From positions 28,215,118 to 28,279,117 of the forward strand of contig NC_090280.1 of the NCBI RefSeq assembly GCF_037392515.1: DNA of 64,000 bases, read 5' to 3'. The stretch is from Haliotis asinina (lineage: Eukaryota; Mollusca; Gastropoda; Lepetellida; Haliotidae). Shown one piece after another: positions 10,185 through 25,100 of this stretch. The first letter of the stretch is position 1. The number at the start of each line of letters is the position of its first letter. Both the position numbers and the translations under genes were made by a program. The notes under the pieces are model-generated. The model was given only the letters and a program-made list of their open reading frames with translations. It did no database searches and had not been told where the DNA came from.

Positions 10185-13100
10185 ATACCTACTATTGCTA
10201 CTACTACTAGTGTTGTTACTGCCACAACCACGTCAATATTGCTACTACTAGTACTTCTACCGATAGAAAATCGGCTACTACAACTGCAACAACAACTACT
10301 GCTGCTGCTACGACAATCAACACTTGCTAATACTCCAACTTTGCTGCAGGGTTTACTGAACACAAATCAGCAGCCATTGAAATGCCTGTTTAGAAACTGT
10401 TGATTCCTGTTAAGATGATACCTGTTTAGATATTGGTGATTCCTGTGTTTAGATACTGGTGATTCATGTGTTTAGATACTTGTGATTCCTGTGTTTAGAT
10501 ACTGGTGATTCCTGTGTAGATACTGGTGATTCCTGTGTAGATACTGGTGATTCATGTGTAGATACTTGTGATTCCTGTGTTTAGATACTTGTGATTCCTG
10601 TGTTTAGATACTGGTGATTCCTGTGTTTAGATACTTGTGATTCCTGTGTTTAGATACTTGTGATTCCTGTTTAGATACTGGTGATTCCTGTGTTTAGATA
10701 CTGGTGATTCCTGTGTTTAAATACTTGTGATTCCTGTGTTTAGATACTGGTGATTCCTGTGTTTAGATACTGGTGATTCCTGTGTAGATACTGGTGATTC
10801 ATGTGTAGATACTTGTGATTCCTGTGTTTAGATACTTGTGATTCCTGTGTTTAGATACTTGTGATTCCTGTGTTTAGATACTTGTGAGTCCTGTTTAGAT
10901 ACTTGTGATTCCTGTGTTTAGATACTGGTGATTCCTGTGTAGATACTAGTGATTCCTGTGTAGATACTGGTGATTCCTGTTTAGATACTTGTGATTCCTG
11001 TGTTTAGATACTTGTGATTCCTGTGTTTAGATACTGGTGATTCCTGTGTAGATACTGGTGATTCCTGTGTTTAGATACTTGTGATTCCTGTATTTAGATA
11101 CTGGTGATTCCTGTGTAGATACTAGTGATTCCTGTGTAGATACTGGTGATTCCTGTTTAGATACTGGTGATTCCTGTGTTTAGATACTGGTGATTCCTGT
11201 GTTTAGATACTGGTGATTCCTGTGTAGATACTAGTGATTCCTGTGTAGATACTGGTGATTCCTGTTTAGATACTGGTGATTCCTGTGTTTAGATACTGGT
11301 GATTCCTGTGTTTAGATACTGGTGATTCCTGTGTTTAGATACTGGTGATTCCTGTGTTTAGATACTGGTGATTCCTGTGTAGATACTTGTGATTCCTGTG
11401 TTTAGATACTTGTGATTCCTGTGTTTAGATACTTGTGATTCCTGTGTTTAGATACTTGTGAGTCCTGTGTAGATACTTGTGATTCCTGTGTTTAGATACT
11501 GGTGATTCCTGTGTAGATACTAGTGATTCCTGTGTAGATACTGGTGATTCCTGTGTAGATACTTGTGATTCCTGTGTTTAGATACTTGTGATTCCTGTGT
11601 TTAGATACTTGTGAGTCCTGTGTTTAGATACTTGTGATTCCTGTGTTTAGATACTTGTGATTCCTGCGTATAGATACTGGTGATTCCTGCGTATAGATAC
11701 TGGTGATTCCTGTGTTTAGATACTTGTGATTCCTGTAAAGATATTTGTGAGTCCTGTGTTTAGATACTTGTGATTCCTGTGTTTAGATACTGGTGATTCC
11801 TGTGTTTAGATACTTGTGATTCCTGTAAAGATATTTGTGAGTCCTGTGTTTAGATACTTGTGATTCCTGTGTTTAGATACTGGTGATTCCTGTGTTTAGA
11901 TACTTGTGATTCCTGTAAAGATATTTGTGAGTCCTGTGTTTAGATACTTGTGATTCCTGTGTTTAGATACTTGTGATTCCTGTGTAGATACTGGTGATTT
12001 CTGTGTAGATGCTGGTGATTCCTGTTTAGATACTGGTGCTTCCTGTGTTTAGATACTTGTGATTCCTGTGTTTAGATACTGGTGATTCCTGTGTTTAGAT
12101 ACTTGTGATTCCTGTAAAGATACTGGTGAGTCCTGCGTATAGATATTGGTGCTTCCTGTGTTTAGATACTTGTGATTCCTGTGTTTAGATACTGGTGATC
12201 CCTGTGTTTAGATACTTGTGATTCCTGTATTTAGATACTGGTGATCCCTGTGTTTAGATACTTGTGATTCCTGTATTTAGATACTAGTGATTCCTGCGTA
12301 TAGATACTGGTGATTCCTGTGTTTAGATACTTGTGATTCCTGTGTTTAGATACTGGTAAGTCCTGCAACTGTTTTTCTTGCAGTCAAATCTACTGCCAGG
12401 GCCCACTATTGGACAAGATACAGATGGCACGGATCTACAGAGACTCCAAAACATTCGTGGACATGAACCTGAAAGAAGATCCAGGTATTATGGGTGACGG
12501 GATACAATTTAAATGAGAGCATGAGTCTTTGGATTGAGTTGTATTTGGGGCACAGAATGATACGTTAATTCTAATCACTGATATGTAGTAATAATGTATA
12601 TCTCCGAACCAGTTCAGTATATCTTTTATCTCTCAACCAGTTCAGTAAATCTACTGCCTACCACCTAGTTCAATTTATCTATTACCTCCCAGTTCAGTTG
12701 ATCTATTACCTCTCAACCAGTTCAGTACATCTATTGTATCCCATGTATACAGCTAGTTCGATACATCTATTATCTCCTAACCAGTTCTGTGTATCTCTTA
12801 TCTCCAATCTAGGTTAGTATATAGCTAAAATCTCCAAACTTATTTTGGGGGTGGGTGTAGCCTAGTGGTTAAAGCGTTTGTCACGCCGTATCCTCTCACG
12901 GGTACAATGTGTGAAGCTCATTTCTGCCGCCTTAGTATTGTTTACAAATTGTTAAATCTGAACTCACACACCCCGAACTTATTGACTTTAATTATTATCT
13001 ACCAAACGATTCATTGTAACGGTTACCTTTCTGCCTGTTCAGTATGACTACTGTCTCTTGCCGATTTGCAACACTGACCAACATCATTGTTCTTGCAGTT

Positions 13101-16100
13101 ACAGTCTTGCAAGCCTTCGATTCTACGCTGGCAAACGTCCCGTCCAACAAGTCCCAGATCCAGGCGTTTGTAGATCAGTACTTCGAGGGGCCAGGGACAG
13201 AATTCGAGGAGTGGACACCCGGGGACTATGTCGAGAAGTACGTGGATATGTTACTGTGTTGAACATGTTGGCGAGCATGGTTTTGTATACATCTGACTAT
13301 ATAGGAGCATGCACCGTGAGGGCTGGTCGATTGAATCAAGGTGGTACTGATTTCTGGTAACAGTGTCTGCTGTATTGGGATTCATACCAAGCAATTCCCA
13401 ACAACAACACTGCTCTGTAAGCAACAGGCCCGGTTTGGGCGGGGTGAGTTTACTCAAGATAACTGTGGCACTACTTTGCGCCTTTCATAATTATGCCTAG
13501 CAGCGACTAGCAGATTGTGAGTGGGGTAGCCTAATGTTGAAAGCATTCACTTGCAGCGCCACAGACCCAGGTTTCCCCGCATGAGTGCAATGTCTTGTCT
13601 GGAAAACCATCCTCACCCTCTCACAGATTACAATACATATGCCATCAATACAACATGATACACTCACCTGTATTTCTATTTCCACTCTCTAGCCCTGCCT
13701 TCCTGGCGAAAGTTAAAGACAACAACTTGAAGCAGTTCGGCAAGTCCCTGTGTGAGATATGGGAACAGCTGGGCAGGAAGGTAATACCTCACACTCAACA
13801 ATGCCATCCTGTGATTGGTCACTCATCTAACTTACTTAGATTATTCACGCTTATTCAAAGTTGACCCAGTGTTTTCATGTTCGTTTTCAATTTGTCAAGT
13901 CTTTCATGAATACGCCAACAGACTCATCACAGACTGAACAAAGGGGAAGGTTCTAAGGATATGCATCTTCTTTATTGTAATGTAACGTTCGGGTATTGAT
14001 ACCCATAGAACTTTCCTTAGTCTGTGAAGAGTTTGATGGCGTATTCATCACACCAACTTGAAAATGCCATTTAGAGAAGAATTCACAAGTTGTTCAACCA
14101 AATCTAATAGGTACGCTGAAACGAACCCCCAAAGTTGAGACGTTAATGCTTTTGTTCACCACAATACAGAACCCTCCCCGTTCTGTTACCGAACAATCAG
14201 GGGTTCTGAACATATCCACGCTGTGCCGTTGCAGATCAAGAACGACGTCAGGGACAACCAGGAACGTTACTCTCTGCTGTATGTGGAGAACCCTTTCATC
14301 GTCCCCGGTGGCCGCTTCAGGGAGACGTACTACTGGTAGGATGTATGCGTGTGTGTGTGAGTGTGTGCGTGCGCACGTGCGCGTGCGCGTACGTGTGAGT
14401 GCACGAGCGCGCGTCTGTTTGTATAGGCGTGCTTGAGGGTGTTTGTGTGTGATCGTCTGTGACAAGGATGTGTGTGTCTGTGTGTGTACATCTGTGAACT
14501 GTAAGTGAACGTGTACATATAGTGTGTGAATGTATGAAATGTCAGTGTATGCATGCATGTGTGTATGTGAGTGTGTATGTGTATTTGTATGAATGTGCGT
14601 GTGCTAGTAGGTTTGATGATATATTTCGAAGGAGTGTGTATGACCATGTGTACGTATGAGCTTGTGTATGTATCTATGTATGTATGTATGTATGTATGTA
14701 TGTATGTATGTATGTATGTATGTATGTATGTATGTATGTATGTATGTATGTATGTATGTATGTATGTATGTATGTATGTATGTATGTATGTCATATTGTG
14801 TAAATGTGTGTGTGTTATTTTATTTGTTTAATTATTATCACCATTATTTTATTTTATCTATTTTATTGGGTGATGGGGGTACTGGAATTGAGTCCATGTG
14901 AAAGAAATGTGTGTTTCATTTATCACGTCAGTGTCATTTTTAGTCATGAATCGTTCTTTCGTTATAAACCTGCTTAACATATAAGCATGTTTCAAATAAC
15001 GTGTTCTTTTTACCCTTGGCAAACACAGAAAACAATCCTGTGTCTGGTGCCTTGAGTTCTTTGTTATATATAACATCCAGATCATCGGATCAACTTTGTA
15101 ACTTAGATGTCATTAAAATGCAAACCCATAAACACACCAGAGGATACAAAACACCAGTTTCTGTTTTTGTTGAAAGCCTTGAATATCTAGTACTGTGGTG
15201 GGTCGTGTTGTAGGGTACTGTGACCTGGTGATGTCGTGTTAAAGACGACGTGGCACGCTGCTCATCATATTAATCACTGGTATGTCTGAACCAGATACGA
15301 TTAATCACACCCCGCCGTCACATGACTTGAATATGTCTGAGCTGGTGATAGCAACAGAAGTTAACTGTAGCTTTGAATATGAACAAATTTACATATAATT
15401 TACGTGCGTACTGTCACCAGGGACTCGTTGTGGGTGGTGCACGGACTTCTCCGCTGTGAGATGACTCAGACAGTCAGGGGCATGCTGGAGAACTTCTTCT
15501 TCATCATTGAAAGGTAGGGATTGCCACGGCAGCTTTGTTGTATACTTCCCATTGAGTTGAGAATAAATATCTACAGCACACTGACCCAGTGACCGTAGCA
15601 ATAATGGTACTGTTAGCGCATCACCACGATTATCGTGGTCATCATGTTCATCATCACCAGCAACCATCACCCCTATCATCATCATCATCATCGTCAAGTG
15701 TATGGGGGTAAATCTTATTAACAGATGGGCAGTTCTGGATTCGATCCTGAAACCTTTTTTGATATGTATAGGAGAAAACACGCTTCCGAGGTTTTGGTAG
15801 ACAATGTTTTTCTCTGGCATATACACCGACAATGATGGGTAATTACAATGTAAGTGATCGTTTAATAAAGCGTCATAACAATAACTGAAGCACCCCCTAT
15901 TTCCTTCGTCGCCTAGGTGGACTTGTGGTACAACGTCTGCCTTCTAATCTGAGAATTGCAGTCTCAACCTTCCTAGGGGAAACTTTTGCACTCCGTGCTT
16001 AATCTTAAACGATATTTTTCAATTTATTTCAGTTACTCATATGTCAGTTAGGAAGAGATAATTACAAAAAGTAAAACCTGGGAAGAGGTCTTGCTAACGA

Positions 16101-19100
16101 AAAGTAAAACCTGGGAAGAGGTATTACTAACGAAAAGTAAAACTTGCGAGGAGGTCTTACTTGCAAAACAAAAACCTCAAATGCGATTATTCTGGGAATA
16201 CAAGAGATGACCTAATACATAGTGAGACGTACACTTCAGGTTCATATTGACAGTCCTGAGTCTATCCAAACATGAATAAATACCCGTTTCACCAGTCAGT
16301 GACATGCCTAGTCTTCCCATATCAATTTAAAGCAAGACATGATGAAACTAGTCCACAAATAAGAAAAAATGTTTAGGACCAACCATAGTTAGACCGTCTA
16401 GCATAAGCGGCCACTTAACATGTGAGTGTTTTGGCATGAACCTTCCGTCCACATGCTAAACTCACGTGACGAGGAGAGTTGAACATTTACCTTTGCATTC
16501 TTCAGACACAGCTTTATTCCCAACGGTTTCCGGGTGTACTACCAGAAGCGGTCCCAGCCGCCCTTGCTGGCGTGGATGGTAGAGAGCTACTATGATGTGA
16601 GCAGGGATATGGACGCCCTGGTTCGATCACTGGCTCCCTTGGAGAGGGAGTACCAGTTCTGGATGACCAACAGGAGTGTGGAGGTGCAAGTGAACGGCAA
16701 GACTCACACGCTGAACCAATATAACACCGTCACCAACACTCCCAGGTATAGTGAGTGCGTGAGTGCGTGAGTGCGTGAGTGTGATTTTATCCCACTTTTA
16801 GTATAATTCCAGCAATTTCACGGCGGGGGACACAGACATGATCGTACACATGTGCATGTGGGCAATCGAACCGGCTTTACAAGCGAACGCTTTACCCACA
16901 AACCCACATCGACTATTCAGTATCGAGTCCCAAACTACGTCCAATATTCAGATGTACCTCTGCATCGATGATACGCTAACCTTCAAGTGTTTACATTAGC
17001 CTACGTAGAGTTGAACAAATATATGTTAACCCTCTGTTTCTTCCATTAGTCCGCGGGGCGGTAGGGTAGCCTAGTGGTTAAAGCGTTCACTCGTCACGCC
17101 GAAGACCCGGGTTCGATTCCACACATGGGTACAATGTGTGAGGCCCATTTTCTGGTGTCCCCCGCCGTGATATCGCTGGAATATTACTAAAAGCGGCGTT
17201 AAAACCAAACTCACTCACTCACTTCATTAGTCCTCGAATGTTGAATAAGTGTGCACGAAGCTCGTGTTGTTTTAAACGTGAGTGGTTCTAAACCTTGTTG
17301 CAAAGACTCCATCCAGTCTTTATAAAGCATGAATTTCTTGCATCACACAAATGTCGAGTTGCTGTAAATTTGAATGTGTCGTTAGCATGTTCCGTTACTT
17401 GTGATAGAGCGTCATAAAACATTTACTATCCTAAAGGCAGTTTCCCAGAAGTGCCTAGGTAGACGAATTTCAAATATTCATAACGTTGTTGATGAGCGGT
17501 ACAGCATACCAGGCCGAGATTTTAAGATGTTTATACTAGGAAGAAACAAGTCATAGCAGACAAGTACTTATCTGACTTGTGATATACTTTCCCGTGTTTA
17601 ATAATCTAAAAATTTACATGTACTTATCTTTACATGCCATGTATTTGTGACTTGGGTTTCTGTGAGAGACATGATGCGCTCACTTATTTCCTGATGTAGT
17701 GAGTGAGTTTAGTTTCACACCGGGAGACAACAGAAATGGGCTTACCATATTGTGCCCATGTGGGAATCGAACCTGGGTCTTCGGCATGACGAGCGAACAC
17801 TTTAACCACCAGGCTACACCACGACGTTGTCAGAATCGTAAAATGGATTCTGCTTAAAGTATTCGTTCATTGGTTTGTCGTTCAAATAGTCCAATGTTTC
17901 ACTTACATTTCCTCCTTTGTTCAGACCAGAGTCCTACGCAGAGGACGTGGAAACAGCAGGGGAGACAACTGAAGGTATGGAAGAGAGACAACTGAATAAT
18001 AGAACATTCTTTGTTGAGTGCTGATAACGTAAGCAGTTTGGTTGTTAGTTACCTTCTGGCGTATACAACTCCCTTGTTGTACATGGAGTGACAAATAATG
18101 GTTTTTCACTCACCGAGACCGCCAAAAGAAAGCAGTTGTTGATAGCCATCACGGCACATAAGTTGTAATGATGGCAAATATTGAAATGAAACGGATGAAA
18201 TATATATTTGAAATGTGCCCCGGTGGATTTTCCAAATTAAACAAAAGACATTCACCTTTATTTACTTACAGGAAATGACTTAAAGTTCAGCAACTGAAAT
18301 GACTCGAAAACTATTTTTGCACCCGTCAAACTGTTTATCGGTAGCCAGTAGGCTAAACAACACACGACATTGTGGATGGTATTTGTGGGTTAGTTTATTG
18401 ATCCTGGACAAGGAAGCTGAACCACTGGCAGCAATTTAGGAAATCAAGCCGTCAAGTTTACAGGTTTACATTATGTTTAAGGATTTATTAAACAAGAAGT
18501 TGAAGTGACATAATTGTTCTGATGTTTTACATTTCATTTGATCAGTAAAAGGTATGGACACACGGATTCTCACAAAGGCACACCCAAATTATCTGTCTGA
18601 TGCCCTAAGACATCCATGAAAAGATGCATTTCTATTCCTGTAATCCGTGGGTGTAGACAGGTGCTTGTAATCACCTGATTATCTGATCCGAGCTCGAAGT
18701 TATACAGACAACCATGCTATAGTTAGAATATTGTTGAATTATGAACCAACACTCAGCACCCCGGTTCTGTGTTTCAGAGCAAGCATCCCGTATATACTCG
18801 AACATAGCATCAGCTGCTGAGAGTGGCTGGGATTTTAGTAGCCGCTGGTTCTCGCGTGAAGACGAGAGTAACATGAGACTTAACACTACTGTTATCACAG
18901 ACATTATTCCTGTAGATCTCAATAGCATCCTCTGTCGGAATGAGAAACTGCTGGCGCGCTTCTATAACATTACAGGTAACTTGCTGTCAGTATACCAGAT
19001 ACTCCTGCCTGCCTGTATATTGCATGCTTACTGGGGCGATTGGAATGTACGAAAACCTAATGCTACCACTTTTGAAACATACATGTTTTTCTCTCTCGCT

Positions 19101-22100
19101 ACTTTCAGTATTTTGATGATTAAAATTTTGATATTTTCTCATTACTTCAAATTTCTTTAAAACATTAAATTTGAGTATTTTCTCGTTGCTTGGAATATAT
19201 TCTACCTACTTTAAGGTAACTTCGCGTTTTTGAAAGAGCTTATTTTTAGCATTTTGAGTGAAATTATTCAAAGCAACGACAAACTAACTGACGAAACGAG
19301 AAAATAATCGAAACACCAAGAAAAAGTATTTTAGGCTTTCGCAGAGATGAAATCTTCGAAAGAATTTTTTTTGCAAACGCTTCTTTCTCAAAAGTGACCA
19401 GAAGATAAATCAAATATTGATTCTGCTATTGACAGATGTTGTGTATCAAGGATGCTTTGAGAAACTGTCTAGAGTCATCCTGAGCAAGATTCAGAAATGT
19501 TTTGTTACTTAGTCTAGTAACCGATTCTAGTCTAATCAACTCTTTACCTGTCCAGGTGACGAAGTGAAATCACGGTACTATTCTGAAAGATATGAACAGC
19601 GGAAGGATGCCATTAAAGAAGTGATGTGGAATCAGGAAAAGGGCGTGTGGCAGGATTACTACATTCCTGACCAATCTCTGAGGGACTACTTTTTCCCGTC
19701 CAATGTATTTCCCATGTATGCTGATTGCTATGGCACCACCGATGCAGAGCGCGAGATGATGGAGGAGAAAGTCGTGAGTTACCTGCAGGTAGAATTCCGA
19801 TATCTTAACAATTCGTAGTAATGTCAAGTGAGTGAGTGAGTAAAACTTTAATGTCGCATCCGTAATGTTGCAGCTAAATGAGAACGTGATGCTTATATCT
19901 AAATGTCTACAAAGGTAAAACAGAGATCACAGTTCAGCTATACAACAAACCAATTCCACATTAAAATATTATTTTGACTAGCAAATATTAAAACTAGGCT
20001 GTAGTCCACTAGTGACCAAAGTTGGGAGCACCTTCCTTGGGAACAATGGGACTTATGCTTCCTACAGGATTCCCAGGAGGATTTACGTCATCTCTGTGGC
20101 CCCACTGTGACTGTATGCAAGTCATGCCAGTATTAATTAAAAGATCCAAACTAAACACAAAGAACGTAATCAGACACCCACTGTATTTTGCAATGATAGG
20201 TTTTCAACAGTTACATAAAACATGAGTTTTTCGGACCCAAATGATCCCTTGATACATAAAAACGACACAATGATGGCAATCCAAGTTGATCGTGTGCCTA
20301 TAATTGGTCATTTAAAAGAAAGAAAAACCCACACATACATACAAAACCATGTCTGTACAAGTAAGGCCCTGGAATGTTTAATGTAGGTGAATGGGAACAT
20401 TTAAAAATGTCAAGAACAATAACTTCCATGTGACTGTATATGAAAGCCAGCACTCTCCTCCTCATACTCATGTGAGACTCCTGATCCTCTGAAGGGTCAG
20501 TCTACGACATCCTCGTGTAAAGCAGCTTCCAATTGTCCCTGGTTCTGCACAAGAGCATTCCTTAGCAGCACACGACGACCAAACATGTCCCAGATATGCT
20601 CCAAAGGGTTAGGATCGGGATTCATTCAGTTGTGACATATGCCAGAGGGTCCTAACTAGGTTTTTGTGTGTATACAACCGAGGAATTGAATTACAAGTCG
20701 ATGCAAAACTGCTAAGGATTTCTTTCCATCTCGTCACGTTACAATTATTGAAAACGTCAGTGTCTTCAGTTCGTGCACCATGATGTCATCCGGGGTGAAT
20801 TACTGAAAGTGTATTTTTTCTTATAGAGGCAACATGACATATAATTCCAGCATTCACAATACATATATAAGCACAATACTCCTCCTCCTCCTATTAAGTT
20901 TTTTTAAGCGCTGAGTTAGTCGAAAGTTTATGTTAATGTGGAACTTACAACTATCTCCTCGCTAAGAGAGCTTCGGAAATCTAGGTCCAGTACAATATCT
21001 GATCTTCACGGTCCACGGAACTGGGATACAATGACATGTGTGAACCACGTCAGCAAGTCTGATCACCCGATCTCGTTTCTCGCCTCTTACGACAAGCATG
21101 GGTTACTGAAGATCAGTTCTAACCTGGATCTTCACTTGGATTTACACGGGTTTGATCAGCTAACGTTTTCAGCAATGTTAGCTGTAGCTTTACTAATGTT
21201 TGGTGTTTCTGTGAATAAATGTGGCATAAATACCTTGAGTGAGTGAACTTATGTTCACTCCGCCTTTATACGAGTTTTGAGCCTTGAGCGTTTCTTATAC
21301 CCAGGTGTCATAGCCTATGGTACGACATTGAACCTTAGGGTGTAGCTGATGTGATATATAAGTTTTGGTATCCCGCTCTCAGAAGTTATTAAACGGGTCA
21401 CATTGACAGAAAGAGACCCCCCTCACGGCAGTGAAAATGAATAAATTTGAGTATAGAGCAGTAATTAAGTTTTTAGTTCTTGAAGGAAACTCGGCGAAGA
21501 ACATTGAAGAAAGGCTTTCAGCAGTTTATGGGAAGTATTCCCCTTTATCTGCTACCATCAAACGATGGGTCAATGAATTTAAGCATGTTAGAGAGAGTCT
21601 TGAAGATGACCCCCGTCCAGGTTGCCCAACTAGTACTAGTCAGGAAACCATTCACAGAGTGCATAGACTTGTGCTGGAAAATCGTCGAATCACACTCCAC
21701 GAGTTAGAGGAGACCCCAGGCATTTCACACGGATCCATCGAGACAATTCTTTCTTCATGAACATCTCGCCATGTCTAAGGTGTGCGCCAGATGGGTGCCA
21801 AGAATGCTTACATGTGAAATGAAGCAAACAAGGGTCACCATAAGCAACTCCATGCTAACCAGATACAACAAGAATCCAGAAGATTTTCACTTTAGGCTAG
21901 TAACCTGTGATGAAACCTGGATCCACCACTATGATCCTGAGAGCAAACAAGAATCCATGGAATGGAAACATGTAACTTATCCCAGGACCAGAAAGTTCAA
22001 AGCCTCCAGATCAGTGCAGAAGGTAATGGCGACAGTCTTCTGGGATAGCAAAGGCGTCATCCACATAGATTACTTACCAAAAGGAAGAACAATGAATGGG

Positions 22101-25100
22101 GAATATTACGCTAAATTGTTGAGGCAAGTGCGACAGTCGGTCAAGGAGAAGCGCCGGGGCAAGATCAGATGTGGTATTCTTCTGCATCAAGACTATGCTC
22201 CAGTACACACCTCTCGCGTTGCAGCCGTTGCCGTCCAGGAATGCGGGTACGAAATCTTGCCGCATCCCCCCTACTCTCTAGACCTGGCACCAAGTGATTA
22301 CCATCTGTTCCCAAATCTTTAGAAACACTTGCGTGGTCGTAGATTTCAGGATGATAATGAGCTTATTGCTGTTACTTGGTTTGAGGACCAAAATGGCGCC
22401 TTCTACAGAGATATCATCAGCGACTGGCAGAAAAGATCACAAGGGGACTATGTTGAAAAGTATATGTGGTTCATAGCAATATTTTGTGTTTTTGTATGCA
22501 AGGCTCAAAACTTATTGACATCCCCTCGTATTTTTTCTTGCACTATCACGGTAGGTGAAATTAGAAATGGGCTTCACACATTATACCCATATGGGAGAAT
22601 CGAACCCATGTCTTCGGTGTGACGAGTGAATGCGTTAACCACTAGGCTACCCCATCGCATCCGAAGATACTATGACGAATGGACCGTTTCGCTCATAATT
22701 CTGATACAAGTTCTCTGAGCCACATTACGTCATAGACATTAATTGTTATGACGTATAACATGACATATGATAGTATGATAATGAGAAATTTACTCTTACG
22801 TGGTTCCATACAGTATATGTCATATATTAAGGATGCTAGTAAAACGTTTGGATTGTTGTTGCCAAAGTCTCTACAATGCAATAATGATTCCTGACATACT
22901 AAGGGAAACCAATAAGGGAACAGCATTTCATGGCAGTGTCCTTTTATATATTCCCAGATTTCCTCCCACAGAGCTATTCAAAACTTGTGATGAAAACTGG
23001 AATATGTTAAATGAGCACTCACATTGTCAAGTATTTGTTTGTGTCAGCATGTGATAATTATGATAAGGAACATTCTGTTGATAATATTTATCTTTTCAGG
23101 CACAAAACGTACTGCGATACGACGGAGGAGTTCCCACCTCTCTATCAAACACAGGCCAACAGTGGGATCTGCCCAATGCGTGGCCGCCATTGCAACATGT
23201 GATCATTACATCATTAGCTGAAGGCAGACGCAACCAATCAAAAGCTTTGGCCCTGGAACTCGCCCAGCGTTGGGTTTACACAAACTGGCTTGGCTGGAAA
23301 AATACTCAACACATGTTTGAGAAGGTATGAATGTTTTTATCTATAAACAACAAGTTGTCCTTGATTTTGCGATTCAGTATGGAAAGACAAACATTCAACC
23401 TTTGGATTCTGTCCCTATACATGATATCTGTAGAGATGGACTGTTAATGACAAGTATATCCTTTATTGAACAGACATTATGTTCACATTGTGACAAGCGG
23501 ATGGTTCGTGTAGTTTTTAACTAGAACGAACCCCACACACATACACAGAGAGACATACGGACACCCAAGAACCACATAGACAGCCATTTTCCCAATAATG
23601 ATACTGTCGTTACCTAACCTCAACTTCGACCTCATAGCAGTATGAAATACTCCAAGATACCTCCCTTCTCGCATTACTGGGGAGGCATCACTTTCTCTGT
23701 AAAGTTCTTTGAGGATCCAAATGAAGAAGGGGAAAGTACACATTAACAACCAACCAACCAACCAACCAACCAACCAACCAACCAACCAACCAACCAACCA
23801 ACCAACCAACCAACCAACCAACCAGCAACCAACAATAACCACCAACCATAACAAACCAAAAAGTAACAACAACCAACCGGCAACCAACAACAACAATCAT
23901 AAAATCATTGCGAATATGCTTCACACGTTGTATCATTGTGGGGAATCAAATCCGGGTCTTCCACGTGTCGAGTACTGGGTTAGCCTACTGCCCCTGGGAG
24001 GTGAAGAATACCCCACATATGCTGTACTGAGTACATACCAGGATGCCGCGCTAGCCAAATATCCACATGCCTGTCCGTCAGAAGAAACCGTTATTGACCC
24101 TGGCATGATACCAAGCTGCTAAATACCAAGCTGCTAAATACCAAGCTGCTAAATACCAAGCTGCTAAATACCAAGCTGCTAAATACCAAGCTGCTAAATG
24201 TTTGTCTAAAGACCTAGCGATGGGAACATCGGAACAGCAGGAAAAAGTAATTGGCTAACAGTGTCTCTCTCTCTCTCTATCTCCTCTCTATCTCTCTCAC
24301 TCTCTCACAACCACAAAACTACGCGATCACCCTATCAAGCGTTTGAGTTTTGCCCTTACTTTACGGACAATTTACATGTGGTAAGATATCTTAAATAATG
24401 AAAAATCTTTCCTCCCTCTACAGTACGACGTGGACAACGTCGGGAGACGCGGAGGGGGAGGTGAATACGACAGTCAGGTACGGCTTTGGTTTTATTCCTT
24501 CTGTCGCGACTGGGTATCAGGTAGGATGAGATGTAACTGGGCCTGTGAATGAATGCTCACCAGCCCGGTAACTTGATTAACGGTTGTGCGCACATGAGAA
24601 CATGAGTGTTCAGTTAATGCTGTACAAAATGGCAAAGTTGTTCTTGTGATGCTGATACTGGATCAGTAACAATGCTGTGGGTTTTAGTTTCCCGTGGCTA
24701 ATACCGGGGTGATCGTTGACCACTAGGACATAGAAAACATGACCCTGTTTCACAAAGTGGTTTAAGAGCCAAGAAGATTGTAACTCCCATCCTTTAACAT
24801 AAGCTTACGGTAAGGAACAGGGGCCATGTGGAACAGCTTTGTGGAACAGGGGCCATGTGGAACAGCTTTGTGGAACAGGGGCCAAGCAGCTTTGTGGATT
24901 AGGGGCCATATGTATACACATACATATGCAAGTGGACAATATAACCTATATCCCTAGTTTAAATTACTTTCTGTATTTATCTATTTTTGTGCAAAAATGC
25001 AATAACTACATACATACAATACGAAACTCTTAAATGGGAATTGACACAGATTGACTGCCAGGTGTTGCATAATATAATTCTGATGATGAATTTAAATGTG

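Noticed and set aside
10384-12366. CRISPR or regulatory array
   Set aside because: Short units with no spacers, entirely within an intron: a minisatellite.
14571-14901. Met-Tyr-Val-Cys open frames, and Ile-His-Thr-Tyr frames on the other strand
   Set aside because: Translation of a (TGTA)n microsatellite.
23709-24122. Asn-Gln-Pro-Thr-rich open frame of 137 codons
   Set aside because: Translation of (AACC)n followed by a SINE fragment and 15-bp repeats.
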